A stretch of DNA of 64,000 nt from an uncultured Eubacteriales bacterium (GCA_900315015.1 OMXJ01000001.1:1-64000); one strand, 5' to 3'; positions 25,000 to 35,102 are shown, counted from the stretch's first letter. Program-made: numbers and translations. The notes: generated from the letters alone by a model not told the origin.

Positions 25000-27900
25000 A
25001 TGAAGTTCACTGCCGAGGATTTTTTAAAGGGCAAGTTCAACTGTGAAGAGTCCGAAATGCTTGTTACGCCGGAAAGACTGAATCTTAAAGTGCATGAAGA
25101 CTCAGAGGTAAGAGGCAGCATAGATATAAGCTCAGAAGTAGATTTTGTTGCATATACCGACAATGAGCATATGAAGGTCACACCGGTTTTTAATGCTGTA
25201 GATGGCAAAAAGAGCAGGGCGGATTTTATCTTTGATGCTAACGGGCTTGAAGCAGGTGAAGAATACGAGGGCAAGATAGAATTTGTAAGCGATATTGCAG
25301 AAACCGCAGTAAGATTTCATGTTACCGTAACTCAGCCGGGAATTGCAGTTAAAATAGGCGATGAAATAATAGACATCAGTGACGATTTTCAGCTCACGAA
25401 CTGTGCTTCCATAGATTTTAAGGCGGCAGCAGAGGCCTTTGCAACTAAGGAATATGAAAATGTAATCGTTAAAAAGCATGACAGAAGCCTTGTTTATAAA
25501 CTTCTTTTAAATAATAGCATAGAGGATAAGAGTATCTCGAGGATGCATGCTCTTGAGGAATATTTAAGGGTGACTAAAAAGAAAAAGGTCGCAAATTATT
25601 CCTTTGTAGGAACGAAGTTTGAAATTCCTTCAGAAGAACAGGGCATGGTCCATGGAAAATTTGTTCTTAGAAGGAAATTCTATGGCTATGATAGGATCAG
25701 CATAGCTGCGGATAAAAGATATGTAAGTCTTGAAAAAAATACCTTCATGCCATGGGAATTCATTGAAAATAAGGCTGAGTGCAGCTTTATAGTTGATGCA
25801 GATAAAATGCTGCAAAGCGGTGTTCAAAGGACAATGGTCACCTTAAAGACACTGACTCAGGAGCTTCATTTTTCAATCATCCTAAAGAAGGTCTCAAAGA
25901 AGAATGATACAAAAAAGTCGGATGATATCGAATTATATAAGCTTATCCGTGATTATATAACAAAAGAAATATCTGAAAGAGATTATTTAGAGAGAAGTGC
26001 GAATTTTACCTTTATGGCAAAGACTCCGGAAAGAATGCTTCTTGCAGCTCATGTTAGCGGAGCTAATGGTTCTAGCGGAGAGGCCATATCCAACCTTCTT
26101 GCGTTAAAAAATACCTTCCCGGATCTTGAAAAGAATCCAAGCTTTGAAAGTATCGCTACTTACATAGAGTGGCTTATTTTCCATGACGAAAATAAATCCT
26201 ATGAGGTAATTAGAAAGCTTTCAAATATCCTTGAGCGTTATCCGGATTGTTTTTCAGCAGATCTTGCCATCTTCCTTATAAAGGATGATGGAAGTGCGGG
26301 GGTTGCGAATGCTTTTGCAGACAGACAGGGTAAATATCATAGGAATTCCCCTTTTGTAATCTATGCCAAGGCAGTTGCAATAATGAGGAATCCGGCGGTT
26401 CTTGAGAAGATTGATATTATATCGCTCCTTGCCTTAAAGTATATTATAGAGCATGATAAGTGTTCTCAGGTCATAGCAGAGAGATTTGCTTATTTAGCTC
26501 ATAATGTGAGCGATGAAATCAGCAGCTCAAAGCTCTTTACTGAAATGCTCATAAAGTGGTATAAGAAGCTAAGAACTGATGATATGCTCTATGCGCTTGT
26601 AAAGCATATCGTTGAAAATAAGCTGTTTAGTGAGAGTAATTTTAAGTTTGTTGAGCTTGGCGTAAATAAAAAGCTCAGAATAAATGGAATTTATGAGGCA
26701 TATCTAAGATGCAGCAGTGCTAGTACTGAAATATCAAATGATATCTTCATATATTTTGAATATAATAGTGATATTGATGAAGCTCTCTCGAGGCGCCTTT
26801 ATGCGGGAGTAATAGCTAGCGGCGATGAAAAGGTATATATTAAATATAAGGACAGAATAAGGGAATATGCCCTTAAGTGTGCTAAGGAAGGCCTTATAGA
26901 TGATGACCTTGCGGCTATTTATTTAAAGGTCCTTACAATAGACGATCCGGAGCTTTTAAATGTATGCTTTTATTACAAGGTCACCTGTAGCAGTCCTGAA
27001 TATGAAAAGGTAATAGTGCTAGAGGAAGGTCTGAAATCTGAATGCGTTTATGAAATAAAGAACGGCACTGCCTTCATAAAACTTTTGTCTGACAATTATG
27101 ACATTGTATTCGAGGCTAAGGACGGGGCTAGATATATAAGTAATGCCAAGTACAAGCTTGACAGTCTAATGGATGGATTTGACATAGCTGAATGCTTTAA
27201 GATGAGACCTAATGACAGAGATCTTCTTGTAAATTTCATCAGCCTTAGCAGTGAAAATGTAAGGGATGAGGGCGAGCTGGTTGGTATTTATGAAAAGGCA
27301 ATCCAGATAGATGCCTTTGATGAAAGAAAGAAGAATGAGCTCATTCTTAAGGTAATATCTAATTATTATAATTCTTATTCAGCAGAAAATCTTGATAAGT
27401 ATCTTGAAAAAATAGATCTTAGGTTTATTTCTGCAAAGGATAGAAGAAGACTTACTGACATGATGGTAAGCCGCGATATGTATCAAAGAGCCTTAGATTC
27501 AGTTGAAAAATTCGGAGTTCAGGGCCTTGAGCCAAAGTGGGTGAGAAAGCTAGCTCAGCACCAGCTTGCCATAGGAGAAGGTAAGAACTATGACAAGGAG
27601 CTTTTAAATATGCTCAAATACGTTGAAAGAGGCGGAAGATCCACAATTGAAGGTCTTCAGTATCTTGGAAGGTATTTTGAGGGTTCACTGCAAGAAATGT
27701 ATGAGCTGTGGCAGCAGTGCAAGGTCGCTGGGACTAGCAGCACGATGCTTGAAAAGAGAATTCTTCTTAGAATAATAGGAACGAATGGTTATCTTTCCGG
27801 AATGAATGAGATTTTTAAGGATTATTACAAGGTAGGAAGAGAAAAGGGCCTCATAAAGGCTTATGTTTCGCTTTATTCCTATAAGTATCTTGTAAGGGAA

Positions 27901-28503
27901 AGAAAGCCTTCTGATGAGGTGTTCGAGGCCTGCGGAAAGCTTGGATATTATAAGGAAAATGCAGCCTGCCTTTTAGCTTTGATTAAGTATTATTCAAGAA
28001 AGAGCGAGCTCTCTGATGAGGAGCTCTTGATAGCTAAAAATGCTGTAAAGATATGTGAAAGAGAAAATTTCTATATTCATTTCATAAGAAAGCTTGCAAA
28101 GTGGTTTGATATTCCTTGTGCCATGAATAATAAGTATTATGTAGAGTATTTTGCAAAGCCGGATTCAGAGGTCTATATTTATTATTATGATGCAGAAAAG
28201 GATGATTATGTAAGGCGTAAGATGAGACATCTTTGCTATGGCATTTACATAATGGATTTCATCATTTTTGACGGAGATGAAATAGAGTATTATATTGCCG
28301 AGGAAAAGGATGGCTTTGATATCATGATGAGTGATAAGATTACCTATATAGCTGCCCTTGGAAATGATAAGGATTCAGATTATTACAGGTTAAATCAGAT
28401 ATTTGGTGCACATAACCTTAATGATGAGAGAACTGTAATAAAGAATCTTCGTGAATATGCAATAAAGCGTTACGAGGCAGGAAATGTCTTTGAGCTTATG
28501 TGA
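25000..28503 (+). CDS. Giant beta-sandwich plus alpha-solenoid protein (DUF5717-like)
   Basis: A 1167-residue protein without a signal peptide. Residues about 15-110 look like an Ig-type beta domain (LVTPERLNLKVHEDSEVRGS), a second beta-rich domain covers roughly 200-300 (VPSEEQ-like region through LHFSIILKKVSKK), then about 650 residues of helical repeats resembling TPR/HEAT solenoids, and a short beta-rich C-terminus (SEVYIYYYDAEKDDYVRRKM). I believe it is the family annotated DUF5717 in Lachnospiraceae, from memory. It is followed by the actin/Hsp70-like and TPR-like genes in a tight same-strand run. The architecture suggests a cytoplasmic scaffold. Function unknown. Confidence 0.8.
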   Translation: MKFTAEDFLKGKFNCEESEMLVTPERLNLKVHEDSEVRGSIDISSEVDFVAYTDNEHMKVTPVFNAVDGKKSRADFIFDANGLEAGEEYEGKIEFVSDIAETAVRFHVTVTQPGIAVKIGDEIIDISDDFQLTNCASIDFKAAAEAFATKEYENVIVKKHDRSLVYKLLLNNSIEDKSISRMHALEEYLRVTKKKKVANYSFVGTKFEIPSEEQGMVHGKFVLRRKFYGYDRISIAADKRYVSLEKNTFMPWEFIENKAECSFIVDADKMLQSGVQRTMVTLKTLTQELHFSIILKKVSKKNDTKKSDDIELYKLIRDYITKEISERDYLERSANFTFMAKTPERMLLAAHVSGANGSSGEAISNLLALKNTFPDLEKNPSFESIATYIEWLIFHDENKSYEVIRKLSNILERYPDCFSADLAIFLIKDDGSAGVANAFADRQGKYHRNSPFVIYAKAVAIMRNPAVLEKIDIISLLALKYIIEHDKCSQVIAERFAYLAHNVSDEISSSKLFTEMLIKWYKKLRTDDMLYALVKHIVENKLFSESNFKFVELGVNKKLRINGIYEAYLRCSSASTEISNDIFIYFEYNSDIDEALSRRLYAGVIASGDEKVYIKYKDRIREYALKCAKEGLIDDDLAAIYLKVLTIDDPELLNVCFYYKVTCSSPEYEKVIVLEEGLKSECVYEIKNGTAFIKLLSDNYDIVFEAKDGARYISNAKYKLDSLMDGFDIAECFKMRPNDRDLLVNFISLSSENVRDEGELVGIYEKAIQIDAFDERKKNELILKVISNYYNSYSAENLDKYLEKIDLRFISAKDRRRLTDMMVSRDMYQRALDSVEKFGVQGLEPKWVRKLAQHQLAIGEGKNYDKELLNMLKYVERGGRSTIEGLQYLGRYFEGSLQEMYELWQQCKVAGTSSTMLEKRILLRIIGTNGYLSGMNEIFKDYYKVGREKGLIKAYVSLYSYKYLVRERKPSDEVFEACGKLGYYKENAACLLALIKYYSRKSELSDEELLIAKNAVKICERENFYIHFIRKLAKWFDIPCAMNNKYYVEYFAKPDSEVYIYYYDAEKDDYVRRKMRHLCYGIYIMDFIIFDGDEIEYYIAEEKDGFDIMMSDKITYIAALGNDKDSDYYRLNQIFGAHNLNDERTVIKNLREYAIKRYEAGNVFELM

Positions 28504-28587
28504 TCCTATAATTGCGGCAAGGTAATAAGAAGCAATAAAAGGCAATAAGATAAGGTAAGGAATAATATAAAGGAGTACTACAGCTAT

Positions 28588-29622
28588 ATGTATGCTGGAA
28601 TTGACATATATGAAAATGGGATATATCTATGTATTTCCGATGCGACGCAGGAACTAGCGGATGCAGAATATATCTCTTATACTCAGGCCGGAAGCAAGGA
28701 AGGGGCCATTGCAAGGATAATAAAAAAGCTATCTCTTAGCAAGATAAATGCCCCGCTTATGGTCACAGGGCTACAGGATGAGCAGGTGCTTTCGGAATTA
28801 AAGAGCATTACTGAAAATATACTTTATATCAAGCATTCTCAGACCTTTATGTATTATGCGGCATCGCTTGGCGAAACGCTAGTGGGCGAACAGGTCATGA
28901 TAATTGAGGATGAAGAGGAAAAAGGCTTTTCGTCAATAGTTCTAGATGTCGTAAGGCGCCCAAAGGTCAGAAGAAAGAGCCTTAGCATAGGAAATGTGGA
29001 TGAAAATATCTTCTTTGTGCTGCATGAGAGAAAAATCGCGGAAAAGGACTTGAATCTTGCAGTAATAAAGCTGTCAGGTGGAAAACATGCATCAGTGGTA
29101 TTTGTGTTAGGTGAAGCTAATGATGAAAGAATGAAGGATCTTAAAAAGCTTGCTCAGAGCCATAAGGTATTTCTTGGAAATAATCTTTTTGTGCAGGGAC
29201 TTATCTATGCAGCCGATTATTTATATGGTAAAAATAGCGTAAAGCAGGGATTTTTAAAGGATACCCTGTTCTTCATAGACGACGATCACATTGCCATGAA
29301 TATCTCACTTCGCCTAGGAGACGGAGATGAAGGCTATTATCCATTAGTCTACGCAGGCGAGGATATTTCAGCAAGTGCAAAGGTGCAGGTGATTCCGGAA
29401 AATCAGAATGAGATAGAGTTTCTTGTGGATGATGTAAGAAGGAAGGAACCGGTACATGAAATAATGACGCTTGGAATAGATGAAAAGTCAGAGAAAAAGC
29501 GGTGTTTTGAGCTCACATTGAGATTTGAGGGCAGAAATACTCCTATCGTTAAGATAAGTGAGCTTGGCTTTACCAGCCTTTGGCCAAAATCTTACAGAGT
29601 ATGGGAACAGATACTAAGATAA
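28588..29622 (+). CDS. Actin/Hsp70-fold-like protein (DUF5716-like)
   Basis: A 344-residue protein. The opening MYAGIDIYENGIYLCISDAT resembles the phosphate-1 loop of the ASKHA (actin/Hsp70/sugar kinase) fold, where Asp follows two hydrophobic residues and a hairpin turn. Middle segments VIKLSGGKHASVVFVLGE and NLFVQGLIYAADYLYG sit where adenosine and connect motifs would be expected. The C-terminal about 90 residues (YPLVYAGEDISASAKVQVIP onward) look like a beta substrate-binding-like domain, reminiscent of Hsp70 SBD-beta. I associate it with DUF5716 from memory. It lies 85 nt after the giant solenoid gene and 22 nt before the TPR-like gene. Nucleotide binding is inferred, not shown. Confidence 0.72.
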   Translation: MYAGIDIYENGIYLCISDATQELADAEYISYTQAGSKEGAIARIIKKLSLSKINAPLMVTGLQDEQVLSELKSITENILYIKHSQTFMYYAASLGETLVGEQVMIIEDEEEKGFSSIVLDVVRRPKVRRKSLSIGNVDENIFFVLHERKIAEKDLNLAVIKLSGGKHASVVFVLGEANDERMKDLKKLAQSHKVFLGNNLFVQGLIYAADYLYGKNSVKQGFLKDTLFFIDDDHIAMNISLRLGDGDEGYYPLVYAGEDISASAKVQVIPENQNEIEFLVDDVRRKEPVHEIMTLGIDEKSEKKRCFELTLRFEGRNTPIVKISELGFTSLWPKSYRVWEQILR

Positions 29623-29643
29623 CTAATCATTTGGAAGGTAACT

Positions 29644-30507
29644 ATGGGAAGATTGATCATATGCACCGGTAAAAGAGCTAAGAATCCTTACTATTTAAGC
29701 GGTGCAGGAATTAATGTATATTCACTTGATGAGATAGCCTTTGCCATTTTAAGATATAAGACAAGAATAACTACGGCACTTATGTCTTCTGCACTTGCAG
29801 ATTTTATTGAAAATGAGCTGGAGCTCCCTCAGGTAGCAGCAAGAATGAGAGGACTTCTGTCCTCGAATGCAGGCTTTAGAAATGTGGTTTCACATCTTCT
29901 TAATTCCTGCAACTATGCTGATAAGGAAAAGAATAAGCAGGTCCTAGCTTACATAGATAAGTTCTATAACATGAAGCCTTTAGAGAGAGAGGTCCTTGAA
30001 GCGGATGAGGCAGCTGAGGAAAAGAACTATGAAGAGGCGATAAATCTATATAAGAGAGTAATCAATACTGAAAAGACTTTTTCAAGCAATGGCTTTGATA
30101 ATTTGGATGAAGACAGCCGCACTAAGGTATATAACAATGCCGGTGTGTGCTATGCGATGATGGGCTCCTTTGCTAGAGCTTCGAAGTATTTCAGGAAGGC
30201 ATATGAGGTGTGCGGAACAGATGAAGCTCTGATACAGTATTTTATGGCATTGAAGCTTGCAGGTGATGATAAGGAAATCGATTCTCAGGTAAAGCTCTTA
30301 AATCCTAAGGAGTCAATCCTTAAGGCGGTGAGAGACCTTATCTACAGATCGAATGCAGATGCGGAAAATTCAAGTCTTTACATACATGCGCTGAGCCTTG
30401 AAAAGCAGTATGAGGACGGGGATTATGCAGGCTATGAGAAGGAATGTAATAAGCTTTTTGAAAGCCTAAAGAGTAATTATAAAAAGGCTAATGCCCCTTT
30501 GAATTAA
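29644..30507 (+). CDS. TPR-like protein of the solenoid/ASKHA cassette
   Basis: A 287-residue soluble protein. The N-terminus (MGRLIICTGKRAKNPYYLSG) is distinctive; it contains a segment on turning on a response (YSLDEIAFAILRYK), then TPR-like helical pairs: EEKNYEEAINLYKRVINTEK and KVYNNAGVCYAMMGSFARAS KYFRKAYEVC as two consecutive units. No membrane segment. It follows the ASKHA-like gene by 22 nt behind GGAAGG, so the three genes form one operon. TPR units suggest a protein-binding adaptor, fitting a chaperone-like cassette, but that role is inferred. Confidence 0.75.
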   Translation: MGRLIICTGKRAKNPYYLSGAGINVYSLDEIAFAILRYKTRITTALMSSALADFIENELELPQVAARMRGLLSSNAGFRNVVSHLLNSCNYADKEKNKQVLAYIDKFYNMKPLEREVLEADEAAEEKNYEEAINLYKRVINTEKTFSSNGFDNLDEDSRTKVYNNAGVCYAMMGSFARASKYFRKAYEVCGTDEALIQYFMALKLAGDDKEIDSQVKLLNPKESILKAVRDLIYRSNADAENSSLYIHALSLEKQYEDGDYAGYEKECNKLFESLKSNYKKANAPLN

Positions 30508-30515
30508 ATTTGGTC

Positions 30516-30544
30516 TTGACTTTTTAAGGCCGATTGAGTAACAT
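30516..30544 (+). promoter_or_regulatory. Possible valS promoter
   Basis: TTGACT (30516-30521), a 17-nt spacer and TAACAT (30539-30544), a weak -10. The space before valS is too short for a T-box leader. Confidence 0.45.
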
Positions 30545-30606
30545 TATAAGATATGCAATAAGAATTATAAGGCGGTATTATGCCTATTTATAAACTGGAG
30601 GATTTT

Positions 30607-33315
30607 ATGTACAGAGAACTTGCCAAGAATTATGACCCGAAAGCAATAGAGGGTAAAATCTATGATAACTGGCTTGAAAAGAAGTATTTTCATGCTGAGC
30701 CGGATTCAAAGAAGAAGCCATTTACAATTGTTATTCCACCACCAAATATCACAGGACAGCTCCATATGGGACATGCCCTTGATAATACAATGCAGGACAT
30801 TCTTATCAGATACAAGAGAATGCAGGGATATAATGCACTTTGGCAGCCAGGAACAGACCATGCATCAATCGCAACAGAGGTAAAGGTAATTCAGTCCTTA
30901 GCAGAAAAAGGCATCAATAAGCATGACCTTGGACGTGAAGGCTTCCTTGAGAAGTGCTGGGAATGGAGAAAAGAGTACGGCGGACGTATCATCAAGCAGC
31001 TTAAGAAGCTCGGTTCTAGCTGTGACTGGGACAGAGAGCGCTTTACAATGGATGAGGGCTGCTCAAAGGCCGTTGAGACTGTATTTGTAAAGCTCTATAA
31101 TGAAGGAAAAATCTATAAGGGCAAGAGAATTGTCAATTGGTGCCCTGTTTGTCATACTTCTATTTCAGATGCAGAGGTTCTTTATCAGGAGCAGGCAAGC
31201 CATCTTTGGCATATTAAATATAAGGTAAATGGAGAGGACAATAGGTTCATCGAATTTGCTACTACACGTCCTGAGACAATGCTCGGCGATACAGCAGTAG
31301 CAGTAAATCCTAATGATGATCGTTATAAGGATCTTGTAGGAAAGACCTGTCATCTTCCTTTTGTTGATAGAGAAATCCCTATCATAGCAGATGAATATGT
31401 AGACGTAGAGTTCGGTACAGGTGTAGTTAAGATCACACCAGCACACGATCCTAACGACTTCCAGGTAGGTCTTCGTCACAATCTTCCTGTAATAAATATT
31501 TTAAATGATGATGCTACCATCAATGAGAACGGCGGAAAGTTCGCTGGCATGGATAGATATGATGCAAGAAAGAAAATCGTTGAAGAATTAGATCAGATGG
31601 GCCTTCTTGTTAGAATTGAAGACTACGCTCATAATGTCGGAACTCATGACAGATGCGGCACAACAGTAGAGCCAATGGTAAAGGATCAGTGGTTCGTAAA
31701 GATGGATGAGATGATTAAGCCAGCAGTTAAGGCTATCCAGGACGGCGATGTTAAGCTTGTTCCTCCATCAATGGATAAGACATACTACAACTGGACAAAT
31801 AACATCAAGGACTGGTGTATTTCAAGACAGCTCTGGTGGGGACACAGAATTCCAGCATACTACTGTAAGGATTGCGGAAATATTATGGTAGCAACAAAGG
31901 ATAATGCTCCTTGCGAGTGTTCAAAGTGTCATTCAAAGAATATCCAGCAGGACGAGGATACCCTTGATACATGGTTCTCTTCAGCACTCTGGCCATTCTC
32001 AACACTTGGCTGGCCTGATGAAACAGAGGATCTTAAGTATTTCTTCCCTACAGATGTTCTTGTTACAGGTTATGATATCATCTTCTTCTGGGTAATCAGA
32101 ATGATCTTCTCAAGCTATGAGCATATGGGCACAAAGCCATTTAGCACCGTTATGTTCCATGGTCTTGTACGTGACGCTCAGGGCCGTAAGATGAGTAAGT
32201 CTCTTGGTAATGGTATCGATCCTCTTGAGGTAATCGACCAGTATGGTACAGATGCTTTAAGATTCATGCTTATTTCTGGTAGTGCTCCAGGTTCAGATAT
32301 CAGATATATCCCGGAGAGAGTTGTAGCAGCTAGAAACTTTGCAAATAAGGTATGGAACGCTTCACGTTTCATCATGATGAATATAAACAGCCTTACAGAG
32401 GCAGGAATCCAGGTTCCTACAGAAAAGCCTGATGAGTCTACCTTCACAGTAGCAGATAAGTGGATCCTTTCAAAGGTAAATGAGCTTGCTGCTGATGCAA
32501 CAGACAAGCTTGATAAGTTCGAGCTCGGTGTTGCAGGCGATAAGATCGAAGACTTCATCTGGAATGAATTCTGTGACTGGTACATTGAAATGGTTAAGCC
32601 TCGTCTTTATGGTGAGGATGCAGCTACTAAGGTTTCAGCAATCTGGACACTTGAGTATGTTCTTACTCAGAGCCTTAAGCTTCTTCATCCATACATGCCA
32701 TTCGTTACAGAGGAAATCTATGTAGCACTCCGCGAGCAGCTTGGCGGCAAGATGGCTGATGGCGATACAGCTGAGTCTATCATGGTTTCAAACTGGCCTG
32801 TAAAGAGAGACGATCTTGTATTTACAAAGGAAGAGCAGGATACCGAGCTTATCAAGGCAGCAGTTAAGAGTGTTCGTGACATAAGAATATCTCTCAATGT
32901 TCCACCATCAAAGAAGGCTCATATTTATGTAGTTTCAGATGATGAGAATGTTAGAAGAGTATTTGAGGAAGCAGGAAGCTTCGCTAAGGCTTTAGCTTGC
33001 GCATCAGACATTACAGTTCAGGCTGATAAGGCAGGAATTGCTGATGATGCACTCTCAGGTGTTATCCCTGGCGCTACTATCTTCGTACCATTTGCCGATA
33101 TGGTAGATGTAGAAAAGGAGAAGGAGCGTCTTACCAAGGAAAAGGAAAGACTTGAGAAGGAGCTTGAGAGAAGCAATAAGATGCTCTCAAATGAGAATTT
33201 CGTAAAGAAGGCTCCAGAGAAGAAGCTTGCAGAAGAAAGAGCAAAGCAGAAGGATTATGAAGACATGATGGAGAAGGTAAAGCAGCAGCTTGCTCATCTT
33301 GAAGGTCTTAACTAA
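30607..33315 (+). CDS. valS: Valyl-tRNA synthetase
   Basis: A 902-residue class Ia synthetase that charges tRNA-Val. ATG 30607 is chosen because CTGGAGG lies 6 nt upstream; an in-frame ATG at 30580 has a poorer site. The HIGH-type motif is HMGH in PPPNITGQLHMGHALDNTMQ, and the KMSKS motif is exact in GRKMSKSLGNGIDPLEV. The editing domain includes TTRPETMLGDTAVAVNP. A C-terminal coiled-coil (KEKERLTKEKERLEKELERS) is the ValS tRNA-binding arm. Zinc-type Cys clusters (CPVC; CKDC...CECSKC) are visible. Full length. No T-box is seen upstream. Confidence 0.97.
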   Translation: MYRELAKNYDPKAIEGKIYDNWLEKKYFHAEPDSKKKPFTIVIPPPNITGQLHMGHALDNTMQDILIRYKRMQGYNALWQPGTDHASIATEVKVIQSLAEKGINKHDLGREGFLEKCWEWRKEYGGRIIKQLKKLGSSCDWDRERFTMDEGCSKAVETVFVKLYNEGKIYKGKRIVNWCPVCHTSISDAEVLYQEQASHLWHIKYKVNGEDNRFIEFATTRPETMLGDTAVAVNPNDDRYKDLVGKTCHLPFVDREIPIIADEYVDVEFGTGVVKITPAHDPNDFQVGLRHNLPVINILNDDATINENGGKFAGMDRYDARKKIVEELDQMGLLVRIEDYAHNVGTHDRCGTTVEPMVKDQWFVKMDEMIKPAVKAIQDGDVKLVPPSMDKTYYNWTNNIKDWCISRQLWWGHRIPAYYCKDCGNIMVATKDNAPCECSKCHSKNIQQDEDTLDTWFSSALWPFSTLGWPDETEDLKYFFPTDVLVTGYDIIFFWVIRMIFSSYEHMGTKPFSTVMFHGLVRDAQGRKMSKSLGNGIDPLEVIDQYGTDALRFMLISGSAPGSDIRYIPERVVAARNFANKVWNASRFIMMNINSLTEAGIQVPTEKPDESTFTVADKWILSKVNELAADATDKLDKFELGVAGDKIEDFIWNEFCDWYIEMVKPRLYGEDAATKVSAIWTLEYVLTQSLKLLHPYMPFVTEEIYVALREQLGGKMADGDTAESIMVSNWPVKRDDLVFTKEEQDTELIKAAVKSVRDIRISLNVPPSKKAHIYVVSDDENVRRVFEEAGSFAKALACASDITVQADKAGIADDALSGVIPGATIFVPFADMVDVEKEKERLTKEKERLEKELERSNKMLSNENFVKKAPEKKLAEERAKQKDYEDMMEKVKQQLAHLEGLN

Positions 33316-33378
33316 TAGAAGGAAATTGTTAAATGCCTTAATATTAGGGTATGTATTTTAGTTGATATTGGAGATAAA

Positions 33379-33540
33379 ATGATCAATTTTGAAGAAGAAC
33401 TCAAAAAGTATCATCCTAGCCTTGAGGTCGATCAGGCAGCGGATAAGATTTATGCAAATGACATGACAGATTTCTCAGATATTCTTGATAAGATTTTAAA
33501 GGATAAAAAGAAAGGTTCAGATGATTATGATATGTCCTAA
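33379..33540 (+). CDS. 53-residue microprotein between valS and a TPR gene
   Basis: A short open frame from ATG 33379 with GGAG 6 nt upstream, ending TAA at 33538-33540. The product is acidic and helical: MINFEEELKKYHPSLEVDQA, then a second amphipathic stretch ending in a Lys-rich run. It overlaps the start of the next gene by 20 nt in another frame, implying translational coupling. Tight spacing, a proper ribosome site and coding-like codons support it as real; I recall similar small proteins beside such TPR genes in Lachnospiraceae but cannot name a family. Confidence 0.65.
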   Translation: MINFEEELKKYHPSLEVDQAADKIYANDMTDFSDILDKILKDKKKGSDDYDMS

Positions 33541-35017
33541 GTGCAAGCATAAATTACCTGCAGATACAATGGTCTGTGATAATTGCGGAGCTAATCTTGA
33601 GGTATATGAAAAGCTTTATAGGCTCTCAAGGGCATATTATGATCAGGGGCTTTATGCAGCAAGATCTGGCAATATTTCACTTGCTAAGGCGATGTTAGTT
33701 AAGAGCCTTGAGATGGATAAGAGCTTTATCGATGCAAGAAACCTTTTGGGATTATGCTATTTCAGGACAGGTGCGATAGTAGATGCAATCAGTCAGTGGG
33801 TTATAAGTAAGCATTTTGCTGACGAGGGCAATCGTGCGGGCTTTTATATGGACAACCTTCAGGGAAATCCGACCATGCTTAATGACCTCGACAATGCCAT
33901 AAAGAGATATAATAAGGCATTATCGGCGGCAAGGTCTGGAAATGAGGATACGGCAATTCTTAATCTTAAGAGAGCACTTTCCTATAACCCTGATTTTGTT
34001 GATGCGCTCAATCTTTTAGCTCTTCTTTATATAAAGCATAAGAAGAAGAGCAGGGCAGAGAGATATTTAAGGCATGTACTTCAGCTTGATGCTGGTAATG
34101 CTACTGCTCTCAATTACATGAAAGAGGTAAGACGTGTAACCTCTGATGGAAGACTTGAAGAGGATAAGAGCAAGGAAATAGAAGAGGATGCTTCAAAGAG
34201 CATTGAAGAATTCAAAAAGTTCAAGCTAGATGAGGATAAGCCTAATGTTATGGCCTGGCTCAATCTTCTTATCGGTGCTATTATCGGCATGGCAGTTATG
34301 TTCGTGCTTGTAATTCCAACCATTGAGTTCGGTAGAACGAAGAATACGGCAGTTGAAGCTACTATAGATTATTCGACAGAAATAAAGGTGAAGGATTCTA
34401 TGATTTCTTCACTTGAGGATAAGGTAGAGCTTGTTGAGAAGCAGAAGGAAGAGGCTGAAAGAAAGCTTAAGGAAATGGATGATAGCAAGGTAGACCTTAC
34501 GGTATATGAGGATTATTTCAATGCGCTATCAGAGTATTTAGAATTGCAGAAGATGGTAGAACCATCCAGTAAGGATTATCAGACTGTTGCCAAGAAGCTT
34601 ACTAGCGTTGATCTTACAAAAATTGAAGACAAGAGCGCTGTGAAGGCTTTTAAGAGCATGCAGGATAATGTTCTTTCCATGGCAGCTGAGCCTATGTTCA
34701 AGGAAGGTAAGGAAGAGCTCGACGATGGAAATTATGATAAGGCAGCAGAGCTGCTCCAGCAGTCAGTGGATTATGGCTATATAACAGACAGAAGTCTATA
34801 TAATCTGGCAAAGGCTTATCAGAATCTTGGTAAGGCTAAGAAGGCTGTAAAGTACTTTGACATGGTTGTAGAAAAGTTCCCTGATTCAGATCTTGTAGAT
34901 TATGCAAAGGGGAGAGCAGATACCTTAAGAGATGATGCAGCAGGCACCGGAGAAGGTGAGGATTCAGACGCTGAAGGAACTGGTGAAGAATCTGGCGAAG
35001 AATCTGCAGAAAATTAA
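33521..35017 (+). CDS. Zinc-ribbon/TPR membrane protein
   Basis: A 498-residue protein. It starts with a zinc-ribbon (CPKCKHKLPADTMVCDNCGA), then TPR repeats over about residues 25-200 (GNISLAKAMLVKSLEMDKSF and later units), a single membrane helix near 245-268 (LNLLIGAIIGMAVMFVLVIP), an extracytoplasmic coiled coil (VKDSMISSLEDKVELVEKQK) and a second TPR block (DGNYDKAAELLQQSVDYGYI; KAYQNLGKAKKAVKYF) before an acidic tail. Start ATG 33521, with an alternative two codons later, overlaps the microprotein. A membrane scaffold with TPRs on both sides is likely; its client is unknown. Confidence 0.85.
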   Translation: MIMICPKCKHKLPADTMVCDNCGANLEVYEKLYRLSRAYYDQGLYAARSGNISLAKAMLVKSLEMDKSFIDARNLLGLCYFRTGAIVDAISQWVISKHFADEGNRAGFYMDNLQGNPTMLNDLDNAIKRYNKALSAARSGNEDTAILNLKRALSYNPDFVDALNLLALLYIKHKKKSRAERYLRHVLQLDAGNATALNYMKEVRRVTSDGRLEEDKSKEIEEDASKSIEEFKKFKLDEDKPNVMAWLNLLIGAIIGMAVMFVLVIPTIEFGRTKNTAVEATIDYSTEIKVKDSMISSLEDKVELVEKQKEEAERKLKEMDDSKVDLTVYEDYFNALSEYLELQKMVEPSSKDYQTVAKKLTSVDLTKIEDKSAVKAFKSMQDNVLSMAAEPMFKEGKEELDDGNYDKAAELLQQSVDYGYITDRSLYNLAKAYQNLGKAKKAVKYFDMVVEKFPDSDLVDYAKGRADTLRDDAAGTGEGEDSDAEGTGEESGEESAEN

Positions 35018-35102
35018 TTATTAATGAATTATAAAGGCAGTGATATGCAAGAAAATACGCATATTGCTGTCTTTTTTTGAACTCTATAAGTTTGTTAATA
35101 CC

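Noticed and set aside
30508..30606. T-box leader for valS
   Set aside because: The spacer is only about 100 nt and has no T-box core or terminator.
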